Source: Clostridiales bacterium (GTDB lineage: Bacteria; Bacillota; Clostridia; Oscillospirales; UBA644). Taken from it: 38,449 nucleotides of DNA. The stretch is from positions 1 through 38,449 of the forward strand of contig JAEEJO010000010.1 in the NCBI GenBank assembly GCA_016281915.1, given 5' to 3'. Positions 5,949 through 15,234 of this stretch are shown here, piece by piece. Numbering within the stretch: the first letter of the stretch is position 1; each line of letters begins with the position of its first letter. The notes under the pieces are model-generated. The model had not been told where the DNA came from, made no database searches, and saw nothing but the letters and a program-made list of their open reading frames with translations. Position numbers and translations under genes: made by a program.

Positions 5949-7715
5949 GTGCCGCAATTCGGGGAAGAATTCCTTTCTGAACTGAGAAACAGATGCGATA
6001 TAGTTACTGTGGTTTCAAGATATGTCAATCTGAAAAAGAGCTCGTCGTCCTTTGTCGGACTCTGCCCGTTTCACAACGAAAAAACGCCGTCTTTTCACGT
6101 GAATCCCGCAAAGCAGATGTTCTACTGCTTCGGATGCCATGCGGGCGGTGACGTGATAACCTTTATTATGAAGTCTGAAAACCTTACGTATCCGGAAGCC
6201 GTTCAGTTTCTTGCAGACAGCGTAGGTCTTCATGTTCCAAAAAATACGGCTATCGACAGTGAGATCAGCTTTCTCAGAAAAAGAATACTTGAAATGAACC
6301 GTGTCGCCGCGCGATACTTTCACAATACTCTTATGTCGGATGAAGGTAAGCCGGGGCTTGAATATATAAAAAAACGCGGACTTTCTCCGCAGTCGATCGT
6401 TCGTTTCGGAATAGGCTATGCTCCCGAAAGCTGGGATTCACTCGTGAAATATATGCATTCGCAGGGATATTCCGACAATGATTTGAAATCTGCGGGTCTG
6501 GTGTCGGTTTCCGAGTCAAAGGAAACCCGTATTTTTGATAAATTCCGCAACAGGGTGATGTTTCCCATAATAGATTACAGAAACAACATCATCGGTTTCG
6601 GGGGTCGGACTCTTGCGGATGATCCTGCAAAATATCTAAACTCTCCCGAAAATCTCGTGTTCCGTAAAGGAGAAAACCTTTACGCTATAAATTATGCACG
6701 AACAAACAAACTCGGCGCGTTGATACTCGTTGAGGGGTATATGGACGTTATAGCTCTTCATCAGGCAGGGTTCAATGCGGCAGTTGCAACGCTTGGCACC
6801 GCTCTGACGCCGAATCAGGCACGCCTTATGAAGAGGTTTACCGATAAGATCATCATTTGTTACGACAGTGATGCCGCAGGTAAAAACGCTACGAGACGGG
6901 CAATAGAGATTCTGAAAAACGTAGACCTTGATGTGAAGGTCGTTACCGTTACAGGCGGCAAAGACCCCGATGAGTTCATTAAGGCATACGGGGCGGAAAA
7001 ATTCCGTGAGCTTCTTGACGGATCGTCAAATGATATTGAGTATAAGCTCGGCGAGATCGGTTTTAAATACAACATGGATATCGACAGCGAGAAGGCTGCG
7101 TGCGTCCGCGAATATCTTGCTGTCATATCCGGAATAAAAAGCCGTGTGGAACGTGAAGTGTATACGGACAGGATCGCGCGCGAAACCGGACTGACAAAAG
7201 AAAATCTTACCGCGGAGCTTGAAAACATCATACGCAAAAAGGCGATAGAAGAAAAGAAGACCGAAGAAAAGAAAATATATTCCGAGCTTTCGGGCGGCAA
7301 GGCGGGAACAGGGTTCCGAACAAAGAAAAACATTGCCGTTTCAAGGGCGGAAGGCGACGTGATATCGCTTATACTGAATTTTCCGCAAAAGATCGAACAG
7401 ATCGAAAAGCTTATATCGCCCGACGATTTTATTACGGACTTCAACCGGCGCGTATATACCGTTCTTTGCGAAAAGCTCAAAGAAAACCCGTCCGGCGAAC
7501 CGCACCTGATGCTTTCGTCTCTGTTTGAGCCCGACGAAGTAGGTATTCTTATGGGGTATATCATGGAGGTAGGGGCTCTGAGCGTTGACGGCGATGAGAT
7601 CGCGGCAGTTGCGGAGCGCCTGAAAGCTGAAAAAAAGAAAAAAGACGCATCGGCAGGTATATCCGACGCGAATTTTCAGAAATATCTTGAAGATTTGAAA
7701 AAGAAGGGAAAATAG
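5949..7715 (+). CDS. dnaG: DNA primase DnaG
   Basis: 589 residues. Primase makes the RNA primers for DNA replication and is recruited by DnaB helicase, which is also encoded in this window (32758). The N-terminal zinc-binding CHC2 motif is at C39, H42, C60, C63 (CPFHNEKTPSFH ... YCFGCHAGG). The TOPRIM catalytic fold follows, with VEGYMDVIA near residue 263 and CYDSDAAGKN near residue 305. The C-terminal helicase-interacting part is lysine/glutamate-rich. The GTG at 5949 was chosen because it has the right distance from AGAGGTGG; a GTG at 5940 overlaps that site. It is followed 3 bp later by rpoD, the classic Bacillota macromolecular-synthesis pair. Length and motifs are normal. Confidence 0.97.
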   Translation: MPQFGEEFLSELRNRCDIVTVVSRYVNLKKSSSSFVGLCPFHNEKTPSFHVNPAKQMFYCFGCHAGGDVITFIMKSENLTYPEAVQFLADSVGLHVPKNTAIDSEISFLRKRILEMNRVAARYFHNTLMSDEGKPGLEYIKKRGLSPQSIVRFGIGYAPESWDSLVKYMHSQGYSDNDLKSAGLVSVSESKETRIFDKFRNRVMFPIIDYRNNIIGFGGRTLADDPAKYLNSPENLVFRKGENLYAINYARTNKLGALILVEGYMDVIALHQAGFNAAVATLGTALTPNQARLMKRFTDKIIICYDSDAAGKNATRRAIEILKNVDLDVKVVTVTGGKDPDEFIKAYGAEKFRELLDGSSNDIEYKLGEIGFKYNMDIDSEKAACVREYLAVISGIKSRVEREVYTDRIARETGLTKENLTAELENIIRKKAIEEKKTEEKKIYSELSGGKAGTGFRTKKNIAVSRAEGDVISLILNFPQKIEQIEKLISPDDFITDFNRRVYTVLCEKLKENPSGEPHLMLSSLFEPDEVGILMGYIMEVGALSVDGDEIAAVAERLKAEKKKKDASAGISDANFQKYLEDLKKKGK

Positions 7716-7718
7716 ATT

Positions 7719-8858
7719 ATGGAAACGAACAGCACAAATGCCAATCCGGGAAACGCGGCTGAGAAAAAAGCCGTCATACGCGAGCTTCTCGAACAGGGCA
7801 AAGAAAAAGGCTCTCTCATGCGCAGCGATATAGTTGAAGAGCTTGAAAAGCATGAATTTACCGCGGATCAGATAAACGTTATTATCGATGAATTCCGCAA
7901 TTCGGGCGTTGAGATCGAAGAGTCTTTTTCCATCGAGGACATAAACGATCTCAAAAGCATAGAAGAAGAGGCGAATTCGCTTCCGATAGACCCCGAGGAC
8001 ATGGAAGTCCTTCTTCAGTCCGAAGGTATAACGATAGACGATCCTGTAAAGATATATCTTCATGAGATCGGCCGCGTTGCACTTCTTACTCCTGAAGAAG
8101 AGGCAGACCTTGCGCAGAGGATATCCGATGGTGACGAAAGCGCGAAAAAACGCCTGAACGAAGCAAACCTCCGTCTTGTTGTCTCGATAGCAAAACGGTA
8201 TGTGGGTCGCGGACTGCTCTTTCTTGACCTTATTCAGGAAGGTAACCTCGGTCTTATAAAAGCGGTGGATAAGTTTGACGCCAACAAAGGATATAAGTTT
8301 TCAACCTACGCAACATGGTGGATTCGTCAGGCAATTACGAGGGCTATAGCAGACCAGGCGCGCACGATACGTATCCCCGTTCACATGGTGGAGACCATAG
8401 GCAGACTTACAAAGGCGGAAAGAACTCTCGTGCAGGAGCTCGGACGTCAGCCCAATGCGGAAGAGCTTGCAAAAGAGCTCAATATGAATATCGATAAGGT
8501 GCGCGAAATAATGAAGGTTGCGCAGGAGCCTGTTTCTCTTGAATCTCCGGTAGGCGAGGAGGAGGACAGCCATCTTGGAGATTTCGTTGAGGATAAGGAT
8601 ATCCCGTCTCCGAGCGACGTAGCGTCTCAGACAATGCTCAAAGAAGAGCTCAATGAAGTTCTTAAAACGCTCAGCGACAGAGAAGCGCGCGTTCTCAGCC
8701 TCAGATTCGGACTTGAAGACGGCAGAACAAGAACACTTGAGGAAGTAGGCAGAGAATTCAAGGTAACGCGTGAGCGAATCAGACAGATCGAAGCAAAAGC
8801 TCTCAGAAAGCTTCGCCATCCTTCAAGAAGCAAGCGGCTGAAAGACTTTCTTGACTAA
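7719..8858 (+). CDS. rpoD: Housekeeping sigma factor RpoD (SigA)
   Basis: 379 residues, the usual length of SigA in Bacillota. It confers promoter recognition on RNA polymerase. Visible parts: region 1.1-like acidic N-terminus (about 1-90), region 1.2 ([20 protein letters not shown]), region 2 ([20 protein letters not shown], then [14 protein letters not shown], the -10 binding helix), region 3 ([17 protein letters not shown]), and region 4 with the -35 helix-turn-helix ([20 protein letters not shown]). Starts 3 bp after dnaG, site AAGAAGGGAAAA. The perfect TTGACA/TATAAT hexamers found elsewhere in the window agree with a SigA-type specificity. Confidence 0.98.
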   Translation: METNSTNANPGNAAEKKAVIRELLEQGKEKGSLMRSDIVEELEKHEFTADQINVIIDEFRNSGVEIEESFSIEDINDLKSIEEEANSLPIDPEDMEVLLQSEGITIDDPVKIYLHEIGRVALLTPEEEADLAQRISDGDESAKKRLNEANLRLVVSIAKRYVGRGLLFLDLIQEGNLGLIKAVDKFDANKGYKFSTYATWWIRQAITRAIADQARTIRIPVHMVETIGRLTKAERTLVQELGRQPNAEELAKELNMNIDKVREIMKVAQEPVSLESPVGEEEDSHLGDFVEDKDIPSPSDVASQTMLKEELNEVLKTLSDREARVLSLRFGLEDGRTRTLEEVGREFKVTRERIRQIEAKALRKLRHPSRSKRLKDFLD

Positions 8859-8880
8859 TTGAATATTACGGAGAATACAA

Positions 8881-9654
8881 ATGAAATCTTTAAAAGAAAA
8901 AAAAGGGTTCATATGCGATATGGACGGCGTGATATATCACGGCAACAAACTTCTTGACGGAGTAAAGGAATTTGTTGCGTGGCTCACGGAAAACAACAAA
9001 AGCTACCTCTTTCTTACAAACAGCTCTGAACGCTCACCCAGAGAACTTTCACAGAAGCTTGAAAGACTCGGGCTCTCTGTTTCGGAAGACCATTTTTACA
9101 CGTCTGCAATGGCAACGGCGTCTTTTCTTCATTCGCAAAATCCAAACGGCAGCGCATATGTTATAGGCGAGGCAGGTCTGATAAATGCGATATACGGCGC
9201 AGGATTTTCGATGAATGACGTCGATCCCGACTACGTTGTAGTGGGCGAAACTTCGTCCTACAGCTACAATAAGATCGAAAAGGCGATCAGACTTGTTCTT
9301 AAAGGCGCCAAGCTTATAGGCACAAACCCCGACGTTACCGGCCCGACCGAAAAAGGTATCGCACCTGCAACAAAAGCGCTGATCGCACCCATTGAGCTTT
9401 CAACAGAAAAACATGCTTATTTTGTAGGAAAACCGAATCCTCTTATGATGCGCCACGCAATAAAGCATCTGGGAGTGTCGAGAGAGGATGCTGCGATAAT
9501 AGGCGACAGGATGGATACCGATATCATCGCAGGCATAGAATCGGAGATCGATACCATTCTTGTTCTTTCTGGTATCTCCACAAGAGAAACCGTTGAGGCA
9601 TATCCTTACAGACCCGATTATATTTTCGACAACGTAGGGTATATAGTAAAATAA
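8881..9654 (+). CDS. NagD/AraL-like HAD-IIA phosphatase
   Basis: 257 residues. Motif I FICDMDGVIYHG (D13 and D15, nucleophile and acid), motif II FLTNSSERS, the HAD-IIA cap domain in the middle, KPNPLMM as the lysine motif and IIGDRMDTDIIAG as motif III. These enzymes dephosphorylate small sugar phosphates or nucleotides in the cytoplasm; substrate cannot be read from sequence. It lies 22 bp after rpoD on the same strand with ACGGAG upstream, so it is probably in the same transcript. No sign of damage. Confidence 0.9.
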   Translation: MKSLKEKKGFICDMDGVIYHGNKLLDGVKEFVAWLTENNKSYLFLTNSSERSPRELSQKLERLGLSVSEDHFYTSAMATASFLHSQNPNGSAYVIGEAGLINAIYGAGFSMNDVDPDYVVVGETSSYSYNKIEKAIRLVLKGAKLIGTNPDVTGPTEKGIAPATKALIAPIELSTEKHAYFVGKPNPLMMRHAIKHLGVSREDAAIIGDRMDTDIIAGIESEIDTILVLSGISTRETVEAYPYRPDYIFDNVGYIVK

Positions 9655-10133
9655 CAAAAAACAGCATAGGATGCAGAGACGACTTTGCGGTTTTTGTGTC
9701 TTTTGAAATGATCGGCATGGTTTGGCGGTATTTCCGGCTATGCCTATTTTTCTTTTTCAGGCGCAGCGTGTCAATCCGTGCAAAACACCGATGAAGTTTC
9801 AAATTTATGCTTTTAGAGGTATCATCGACGGGGACAGAGATGCAAAAGGCATCTGCAGTAAGCAGACGCCCGAAAGATATATGGCATATAAGGCTTTCAA
9901 TGCAGGACTTAAAGCAAAAAACCGTTTTCTGATTTATTTGATCGCTTGCCGCGGGAACGGAAATATGTATTTAGTGATCTGACGTTGATTATCCCGCAAA
10001 TATCACCCGTTCGCGGTGTGGATGAGCAAATTTGATTTCTCCGGGTTTTATTTTGAGCGTTTTCGATGATCGGGATTGATTTGTTCACCTCGGATTTGCC
10101 TTGAGGAAAAAACGGGAGCTCAATTATTCAGAC
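9655..10133. other. 479-bp region without a supported gene
   Basis: Between nagD-like and the terminator at 10134. The only plus-strand reading of note (9722-9982, 86 codons) has no ribosome site, no domain-like pattern and odd composition, so it is not called. No strong hairpin or promoter was seen. Confidence 0.5.
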
Positions 10134-10174
10134 AAAAAAGACGGAATTGATTTTCAGTCAAATCCGTCTTTTTT
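10134..10174 (-). terminator. Rho-independent terminator after the FtsX-like gene
   Basis: AAAAAAGACGGAATTGA (10134-10150) pairs with TCAAATCCGTCTTTTTT (10158-10174) around a 7-base loop, one mismatch. It starts 16 bp past the minus-strand stop at 10190 and ends in a T run on both strands, so it works in either direction. Confidence 0.9.
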
Positions 10175-10189
10175 CTTTTATTGAATTTA

Positions 10190-11210
10190 TTATTTTAATT
10201 TATTCCCTGTATCGGTCCTGTATACGAAAACAACGGCGGGTAAAGAAAGGATAATCGCGAAAAAAACTGTTGCCAGAACAGCATAAAGCAATGTTTGAGG
10301 TTTTATAACGGTAAAATAACCGAGTTCGCTTGAAGCGTAGCTTTCGTTTGAAGAAAGCAAAATCAGTGAAATAACGGCAAAGATCATGCCTGTCAGAGAA
10401 AAGCATACGAATTCGCCGGTAGTTTCAAAAAAACAGCTCAAAAGAAGAAAAACCGACAAGTTTTTTTCCGCAATGCGGTGTGAAATGCTGTCGATATAAA
10501 AATAACTGATGATGATAATGCTGATTATCAGTATTGCAAGAGATATAGGGTATAAAGTTTTGCTGTAAGAATCAAATGAGCGGATAGTGGGATGATATAC
10601 CATATTGTAGAATTTCACATTTTCGGCGTTGTCTGCCAGACTCTTCAGATTCTCAAATGCTTTTGTCAGAGCGGAGTGGTTGTCTGAGTCAACAATATAT
10701 GTTCCTGACTGTATTTTTTTATTGTTGAAGTATGCTCCCCAGTTCAGCATTACGATCACATCAAGATCGGATACTTCCCCGATTCCCATATGCCCCAGCA
10801 CACGATATTTCACACCTTCAAAATTGTAATACTCTTTATCTCCTTCCATTACGGAGCTTCTTGCGGCTGCGGAAGAGCCGAGAACGCACGTCGGCTCTTC
10901 TGCAATTAGATCTTCGTTCGTAAAAAAACGCCCGTCTTTCATCGTTGGCTCAGGGGAATCCCCGCTGCCATATACGGCTCTTACCAAATCGCTGTCATAA
11001 GCGCCGTTGGAGGATATCATATTGTAAATAACGAAGTCGTCTTCCAGATCCTGCGGAGAAAAGCTGAATGGAACGTTGCATGAAATATTTGCTTTCATTG
11101 CGTCATGGCCGATGAACATATCATAATTACTGTTATTGACCCGATTGATTATCAGCAGATTGGAAAATCCGACAATGAAAAAAACGCGAAAAAAATGATG
11201 CCGTTATCAT
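10190..11210 (-). pseudogene. FtsX-like permease remnant with N-terminal frameshift
   Basis: The intact reading (from 11119) is 309 residues: an extracellular MacB-like region and three C-terminal membrane segments (YPISLAILIISIIIISYFYI; a second around TGMIFAVISLILL; LLYAVLATVFFAIILSLPAV), the FtsX permease pattern. The expected first membrane helix is missing. Going upstream on the minus strand, removing one base from either of two seven-base T runs (plus-strand A runs 11178-11184 or 11189-11195) joins it to MITASFFR, then VFFIVGFSNLLIINR, starting at 11210. So the gene is frameshifted, or phase-variable. Even restored it lacks the usual cytoplasmic lead and has no ribosome site or neighbouring ABC ATPase gene. 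A decayed transporter subunit is most likely; an assembly error is possible. Confidence 0.7.
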
Positions 11211-11589
11211 AAAACCATAAATATTGAATACTTGCGGTCATATTTTTCAACTGCGACTCAGTTTACGTGGTGTTTCCTCTGTCCCGACGCACATCCGGAC
11301 GGTTGAAGATGTATTGATAGACTTTTCGCTTTATCCGTGTATATCTGTCCCGATATAAAAGCGTGCAGTCGTATATTACCCTTGAATGAGCCGTAAGTCA
11401 AGCGAATTCAACGAAATGCTTTGGTCGTTTTTACCCTGCATTTTCAGGCTGTTTTGCACCTGATACGGCATAGTCGTCGGAAGAAATAATGCCCGGACAG
11501 AGCAATCCCCTTAATGATAGACGATCATTTTTGCTTCTCGCTTGAAATACGGGTAAAATGAAACTATTTAGATCGGTTACAGATTTTTT
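11211..11589. other. 379-bp region without a supported gene
   Basis: Between the permease remnant and the alpha/beta hydrolase stop. All frames that I checked are broken. A weak hairpin AATGAT/ATCATT followed by five T lies at 11513-11532 on the plus strand. No clear terminator for the upstream minus-strand operon was found. Confidence 0.4.
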
Positions 11590-12552
11590 TTACTTATCGA
11601 GAACGTCAAATATCTCTTTCCAGACTTTTTCATCCTGTTTTGTCATTCCGTCCCAGTCAAAGGATTTTTTGAATTCCTCTTTTTGCTCTTTCGTTGAAAG
11701 CGTTCCTTCTTTGAGCCGCTCACGCAGCTTTGCCTGACACTCATCAAGCATTCTGACCGCGTCTTCGGTATAGTTCGGATTATGCCCTTTTTTGTCGACG
11801 AGCAAAAATCTTATATTGTCTTTGCCGTCAAGTGCCTTTTTGAGAACGTCAAAATGGTATTTTTTCTTTACGAGAGGGTCGTCTGCCGAATATACGAGAA
11901 GTGTCTGTGCTTTCGTTGACGCCAGAGCCTTCGCGGCGTTGGCGTCTATATATTTCGGATTGGCATTTTTTTCAAGATTATATACCGATCCTGCAAAGAT
12001 CGTCAGCGGACCGCCCAGAAGCTGTCGGATCGCCTGCTTTGCCGAAACGAAGCCGGAAATAACGATTATATGTGAAATATCCTTATGATATGCGCAGATA
12101 TTCGCGCATGAAAAACCGCCCCAGCTGTGACCTGCAACTGAAATATCAGCATCTTTATATTTGCTTTTTGTTCTGATCGCCGATATGCAGTCGTCAAGGT
12201 CCGCAAGAGACTGAAGAAGACCGTTTATGTTCGCACCCTGCGATTCGGCACAGCCGGTATGGTCGTATGCATATACCGTAAAGCCGTGTCTGCAAAGCTT
12301 TTCTATCTCTTTCATATACGCTCTGTGTCCGTCGCCCAGACCGTGGTCGAAAATAACAAGCCTGCCCGGAACGGGATCGTCATAGCTATAGAAATAACCT
12401 TTGAGCCTGTTGCCGGCGGAGGTCGTGAAGTCGAAGCCTTCCGTTTTCAGACCGTCAAAATCGTCTGCGGAAAAATAGAAGAGATAGCCCGGATCGTCGT
12501 ATCTGCAAAAGAGCTGCGATTTATAAGCGTTTATGATCTTTTTCCTTATCAT
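11590..12552 (-). CDS. Alpha/beta hydrolase (serine aminopeptidase/esterase-like)
   Basis: 320 residues. Fold markers: IFDHGLGDG (oxyanion region, about residue 69), nucleophile elbow GHSWGG (Ser about 143), acid in SADDPLV (Asp about 225) and KKGHNPN (His about 256). This is the S33/lysophospholipase-like family of cytoplasmic esterases; the substrate is unknown. No signal peptide. A charged tail follows the catalytic histidine (KEEFKKSFDWDGMTKQDEKV), which may form a helical lid or tail. It is last in a four-gene minus-strand operon, 26 bp after the beta-helix gene. The neighbourhood of glycosidases suggests de-esterification of imported glycans, but this is inference. Confidence 0.85.
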   Translation of the reverse strand: MIRKKIINAYKSQLFCRYDDPGYLFYFSADDFDGLKTEGFDFTTSAGNRLKGYFYSYDDPVPGRLVIFDHGLGDGHRAYMKEIEKLCRHGFTVYAYDHTGCAESQGANINGLLQSLADLDDCISAIRTKSKYKDADISVAGHSWGGFSCANICAYHKDISHIIVISGFVSAKQAIRQLLGGPLTIFAGSVYNLEKNANPKYIDANAAKALASTKAQTLLVYSADDPLVKKKYHFDVLKKALDGKDNIRFLLVDKKGHNPNYTEDAVRMLDECQAKLRERLKEGTLSTKEQKEEFKKSFDWDGMTKQDEKVWKEIFDVLDK

Positions 12553-12578
12553 ACTGTATCCTTTCGTTCGGCAGACGC

Positions 12579-14693
12579 TTAAAGCTCGATCTTTTTCTGC
12601 GCTCTTGTTACGAGCACCGAGCTTATACCGTCCGTTATATCGAGATCAGCGGGGGAAGATATCTTTTGTCCGTTTATTTTAAGTATAACGTCGCCCTCTC
12701 TTACGCCAAGAGAATAAAGAACAGAGTTTGTAGGCAGTTTTTTCACGTATGCGCCCTCATACCCCGAAAGCCCCGCCATCGAGCGGACGGAATCGTCAGG
12801 CAGAGAAAAAACTGCGCCTTCTTTTTCTGTCTCTGTCTCTGCGGTCGTATTATTGACGGACAAAGACGGTTTAGGCCTGTCTTTTCTTCCGAATTCAAGA
12901 AACAACGGTTCAAAGAATATCTCTTGCGGGTTCATTGCAAGCGCGTCGGGGTCATCTGCTGGACAAACGTAGTTTTTATTGTCCCTGAAAAGCTCGTTCG
13001 AAAGGATATCTTGTCCTGCACCGGCAAAAAGGTTGTTTGCCGCTTTGGTTGTGAAGCCCTCGTTTTGCGCGTATATGCTGAGAGGCGATGCCGCAACAAC
13101 GATGTTGTTTTCGATTACGTCGTCATTGCGCTCAAACGTGCAGTGTATATCGAGCGGCGCTCCGTAAACGAAATTGTTTCTCACCGTTCTCAAAAATCCT
13201 TCGCGAAGCTTTATGCCTACGCCGACGCAGTAGTTTTTTTCTATCAGATAATTTGAGGAACCGTCGTCAAGATCGATACCGAAGCCTCTGCTGCCGCAGA
13301 ACATATTATGGTAAATGACGGTGGTTTCAACAGCGTCAAGCGTTGCGAACGGGCGTTTTTCTTCTCCGTTCTTTCCGCTTGTGTCAAACCCGCCCAGAGA
13401 CCAGTATCTGTCTCTGCCCCAGCTGTTGAAAGGTCCGTGATCTCCCGTTTCAAGGACCGTGTCGAAAACGAGATTGTTCTGTATTCTGTGACCGCCGAAG
13501 GACCCGTCGCAGATGTTTATTCCGGCGCGCGGGACTTTATGAACGGTGCATCCGTCAACCGTAACGCGTGAACATACGCTCAGCGATACTGCGGACGTCT
13601 GCTTTTCGTAAATGCCGAGATTGTAAAAATAGCAGTCTTTTACCGTTATATTCACGGGATAGTCGTCTTTTTGAGGACCTTTTTCCTTATCCGAAATAAC
13701 CGTCTTGCAGTTTTCCCATGTTGACAGATCACGAACGCAGTCCTGCTTGCCGAAAACGCATACGCCGGAAGCTCCGCAGTCGGTAAAATCACAGTGAACA
13801 ACGGAAATATCCGAGTTTTTTCCGTCAATGAAAATACAGTTGCCGCCTACTTCGGAAAAAATGCAGTCACTGACCGAAACGTTTTTGCAGCTGCCTATGC
13901 GTATCGCTCCGTTTCTTGCAACGGACCAGTCGCTTCTCGTTATCTTTTCGTATTCCGAGCAGAAGAGCATTCGCTTTGTGCCTCTGAACGTTATACCGGA
14001 AAATGAAACGTTTTCGCAGTCTGATATTTTGAATATCTCACCGCAGACAGCGCCTTCGATCTTTGCGGAAAGGATATCGTCACCGGGCATCGGAATGATA
14101 TAGAGGTGCCCGTTTTCTTTATCGTAAAACCATTCTCCCGGCGCGTCAAGCTCTTCGAAAATGTTTTCGACCATCATTTTTTCGGCATGGCAGCCTTTGC
14201 CTCTGTTGTTGTCTCCTACCCACCGTAAAATAATCGAACCGTCGTCATTTTTGCCGTCTATAAAAAAGTCGTTGCCTCCCCACTCAAAGTCGTGAAGGGC
14301 GCGCACGTAGCCTGTTGACGGATTTTTCCAGCGCGCGGTCCTTTCGGGCGAGAGAGCGTCGGCAGAATATCCGCCGAGTATTTCGCCCGCTGTTTCGTTA
14401 GGGTATCTTGCCATGACGTATTTTTCGCCGTCCACGAAAAGCTGCTGTATGTCGAGCCCTTTACGTGTTTTTACAAGAAAAACGCCTGCTCCGCATTCGC
14501 TGCGCTCACCTTCGATAACCACGCAGCCTGTGATCACCGCGCCGTCGCCCTTAACGGAGATATTCTTTTTACCGGTCAGCTCCAGAGGTGATGATACTCT
14601 GTATACGCCGCTATCAAGATAAAGCGTGTCGCCGCTGTTCAAAGATCCGAATATCCCGTCAAGACCGTCTTTTTCACTTATACGAATTTCCAT
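12579..14693 (-). CDS. Right-handed beta-helix protein with C-terminal PDZ-like segment
   Basis: 704 residues. The start is pectate-lyase-like (SGDTLYLDSGVYRVSSPLEL; KNISVKGDGAVITG), followed by many Ig-like NVSFSGITFRG / NVSVSDCIFSEVGGNC rungs (about 225-560) typical of parallel beta-helices. The segment LFVDGEKYVMARYPNETAG near residue 85 occurs in beta-helix glycoside hydrolases such as GH141/GH120-type proteins; the exact family is uncertain. The last 60 residues (SVLYSLGVREGDVILKINGQ) look like a PDZ domain. No signal peptide is seen, so it is probably cytoplasmic. It is 9 bp from nitroreductase and in one operon with a GH63-like enzyme. Expected role: glycan cleavage; a PDZ tail on such an enzyme is uncommon. 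Confidence 0.8.
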   Translation of the reverse strand: MEIRISEKDGLDGIFGSLNSGDTLYLDSGVYRVSSPLELTGKKNISVKGDGAVITGCVVIEGERSECGAGVFLVKTRKGLDIQQLFVDGEKYVMARYPNETAGEILGGYSADALSPERTARWKNPSTGYVRALHDFEWGGNDFFIDGKNDDGSIILRWVGDNNRGKGCHAEKMMVENIFEELDAPGEWFYDKENGHLYIIPMPGDDILSAKIEGAVCGEIFKISDCENVSFSGITFRGTKRMLFCSEYEKITRSDWSVARNGAIRIGSCKNVSVSDCIFSEVGGNCIFIDGKNSDISVVHCDFTDCGASGVCVFGKQDCVRDLSTWENCKTVISDKEKGPQKDDYPVNITVKDCYFYNLGIYEKQTSAVSLSVCSRVTVDGCTVHKVPRAGINICDGSFGGHRIQNNLVFDTVLETGDHGPFNSWGRDRYWSLGGFDTSGKNGEEKRPFATLDAVETTVIYHNMFCGSRGFGIDLDDGSSNYLIEKNYCVGVGIKLREGFLRTVRNNFVYGAPLDIHCTFERNDDVIENNIVVAASPLSIYAQNEGFTTKAANNLFAGAGQDILSNELFRDNKNYVCPADDPDALAMNPQEIFFEPLFLEFGRKDRPKPSLSVNNTTAETETEKEGAVFSLPDDSVRSMAGLSGYEGAYVKKLPTNSVLYSLGVREGDVILKINGQKISSPADLDITDGISSVLVTRAQKKIEL

Positions 14694-14702
14694 ATGCCGC
14701 CA

Positions 14703-15221
14703 TCACACCTCTTTCGCCAGTTCGGAAAGCGGTTTTCTCGAAGCATGGCGTTCAGACGGACATGCGTCGGGCGCGGGATAGCCGACGGGAAGCATGCAGT
14801 AGGGGAATATATGTTCGGGCAGATCGAGGATCGTATGCGCTTTGTAAAGATCCATCATGCATACCCACGTAGAACCGAGACCGAGATCGGCGGCTTCAAG
14901 CATCATATGCGTCGTGGCTATTGAAACGTCCATTTCCGCGCGTGATCTTCCCGTATACGGATCGTGCCATCCGTTTTTCACGTCGCCGCACATTACGAAG
15001 ATGACAGGCGCGTCAAAAGTGCAGGGAGACGCCTCTTTCATTTTCTTTCTCATTTCTTCGCTTTTTACTGTAACAATAAATACCGGCTGACCGTTTTTGG
15101 CGGTCGGAGCAAGGCTTGCGGCCTTGATTATCTTCTGTATCTTTTCATTTTCCACTGGTCTGTCGGAAAATTTTCTGCACGAATATCTCTCGGCAGCAAG
15201 TTCAAGAAAATCTTTCATCAT
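14703..15221 (-). CDS. Nitroreductase-family flavoprotein
   Basis: 172 residues. The opening ERYSCRKFSDRPVENEKIQK and the segment ASLAPTAKNGQPVFIVTV are the FMN-binding nitroreductase signature; LGLGSTWV and LPVGYPAPD match the later flavin and dimer segments. These cytoplasmic NAD(P)H enzymes reduce nitro groups, quinones or flavins; the physiological substrate cannot be inferred. Two adjacent ATGs (15221 and 15218) follow AAGGAGG; the first is listed, the second has equally good spacing. It is between the GH63-like gene (stop at 15235) and the beta-helix gene in one operon. Its link with glycosidases is unexplained. Confidence 0.92.
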   Translation of the reverse strand: MMKDFLELAAERYSCRKFSDRPVENEKIQKIIKAASLAPTAKNGQPVFIVTVKSEEMRKKMKEASPCTFDAPVIFVMCGDVKNGWHDPYTGRSRAEMDVSIATTHMMLEAADLGLGSTWVCMMDLYKAHTILDLPEHIFPYCMLPVGYPAPDACPSERHASRKPLSELAKEV

Positions 15222-15234
15222 TTTTCCTCCTTGA

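Noticed and set aside
9722..9982. Possible 86-residue gene
   Set aside because: No ribosome site, no recognisable pattern, basic low-complexity composition; treated as noncoding.
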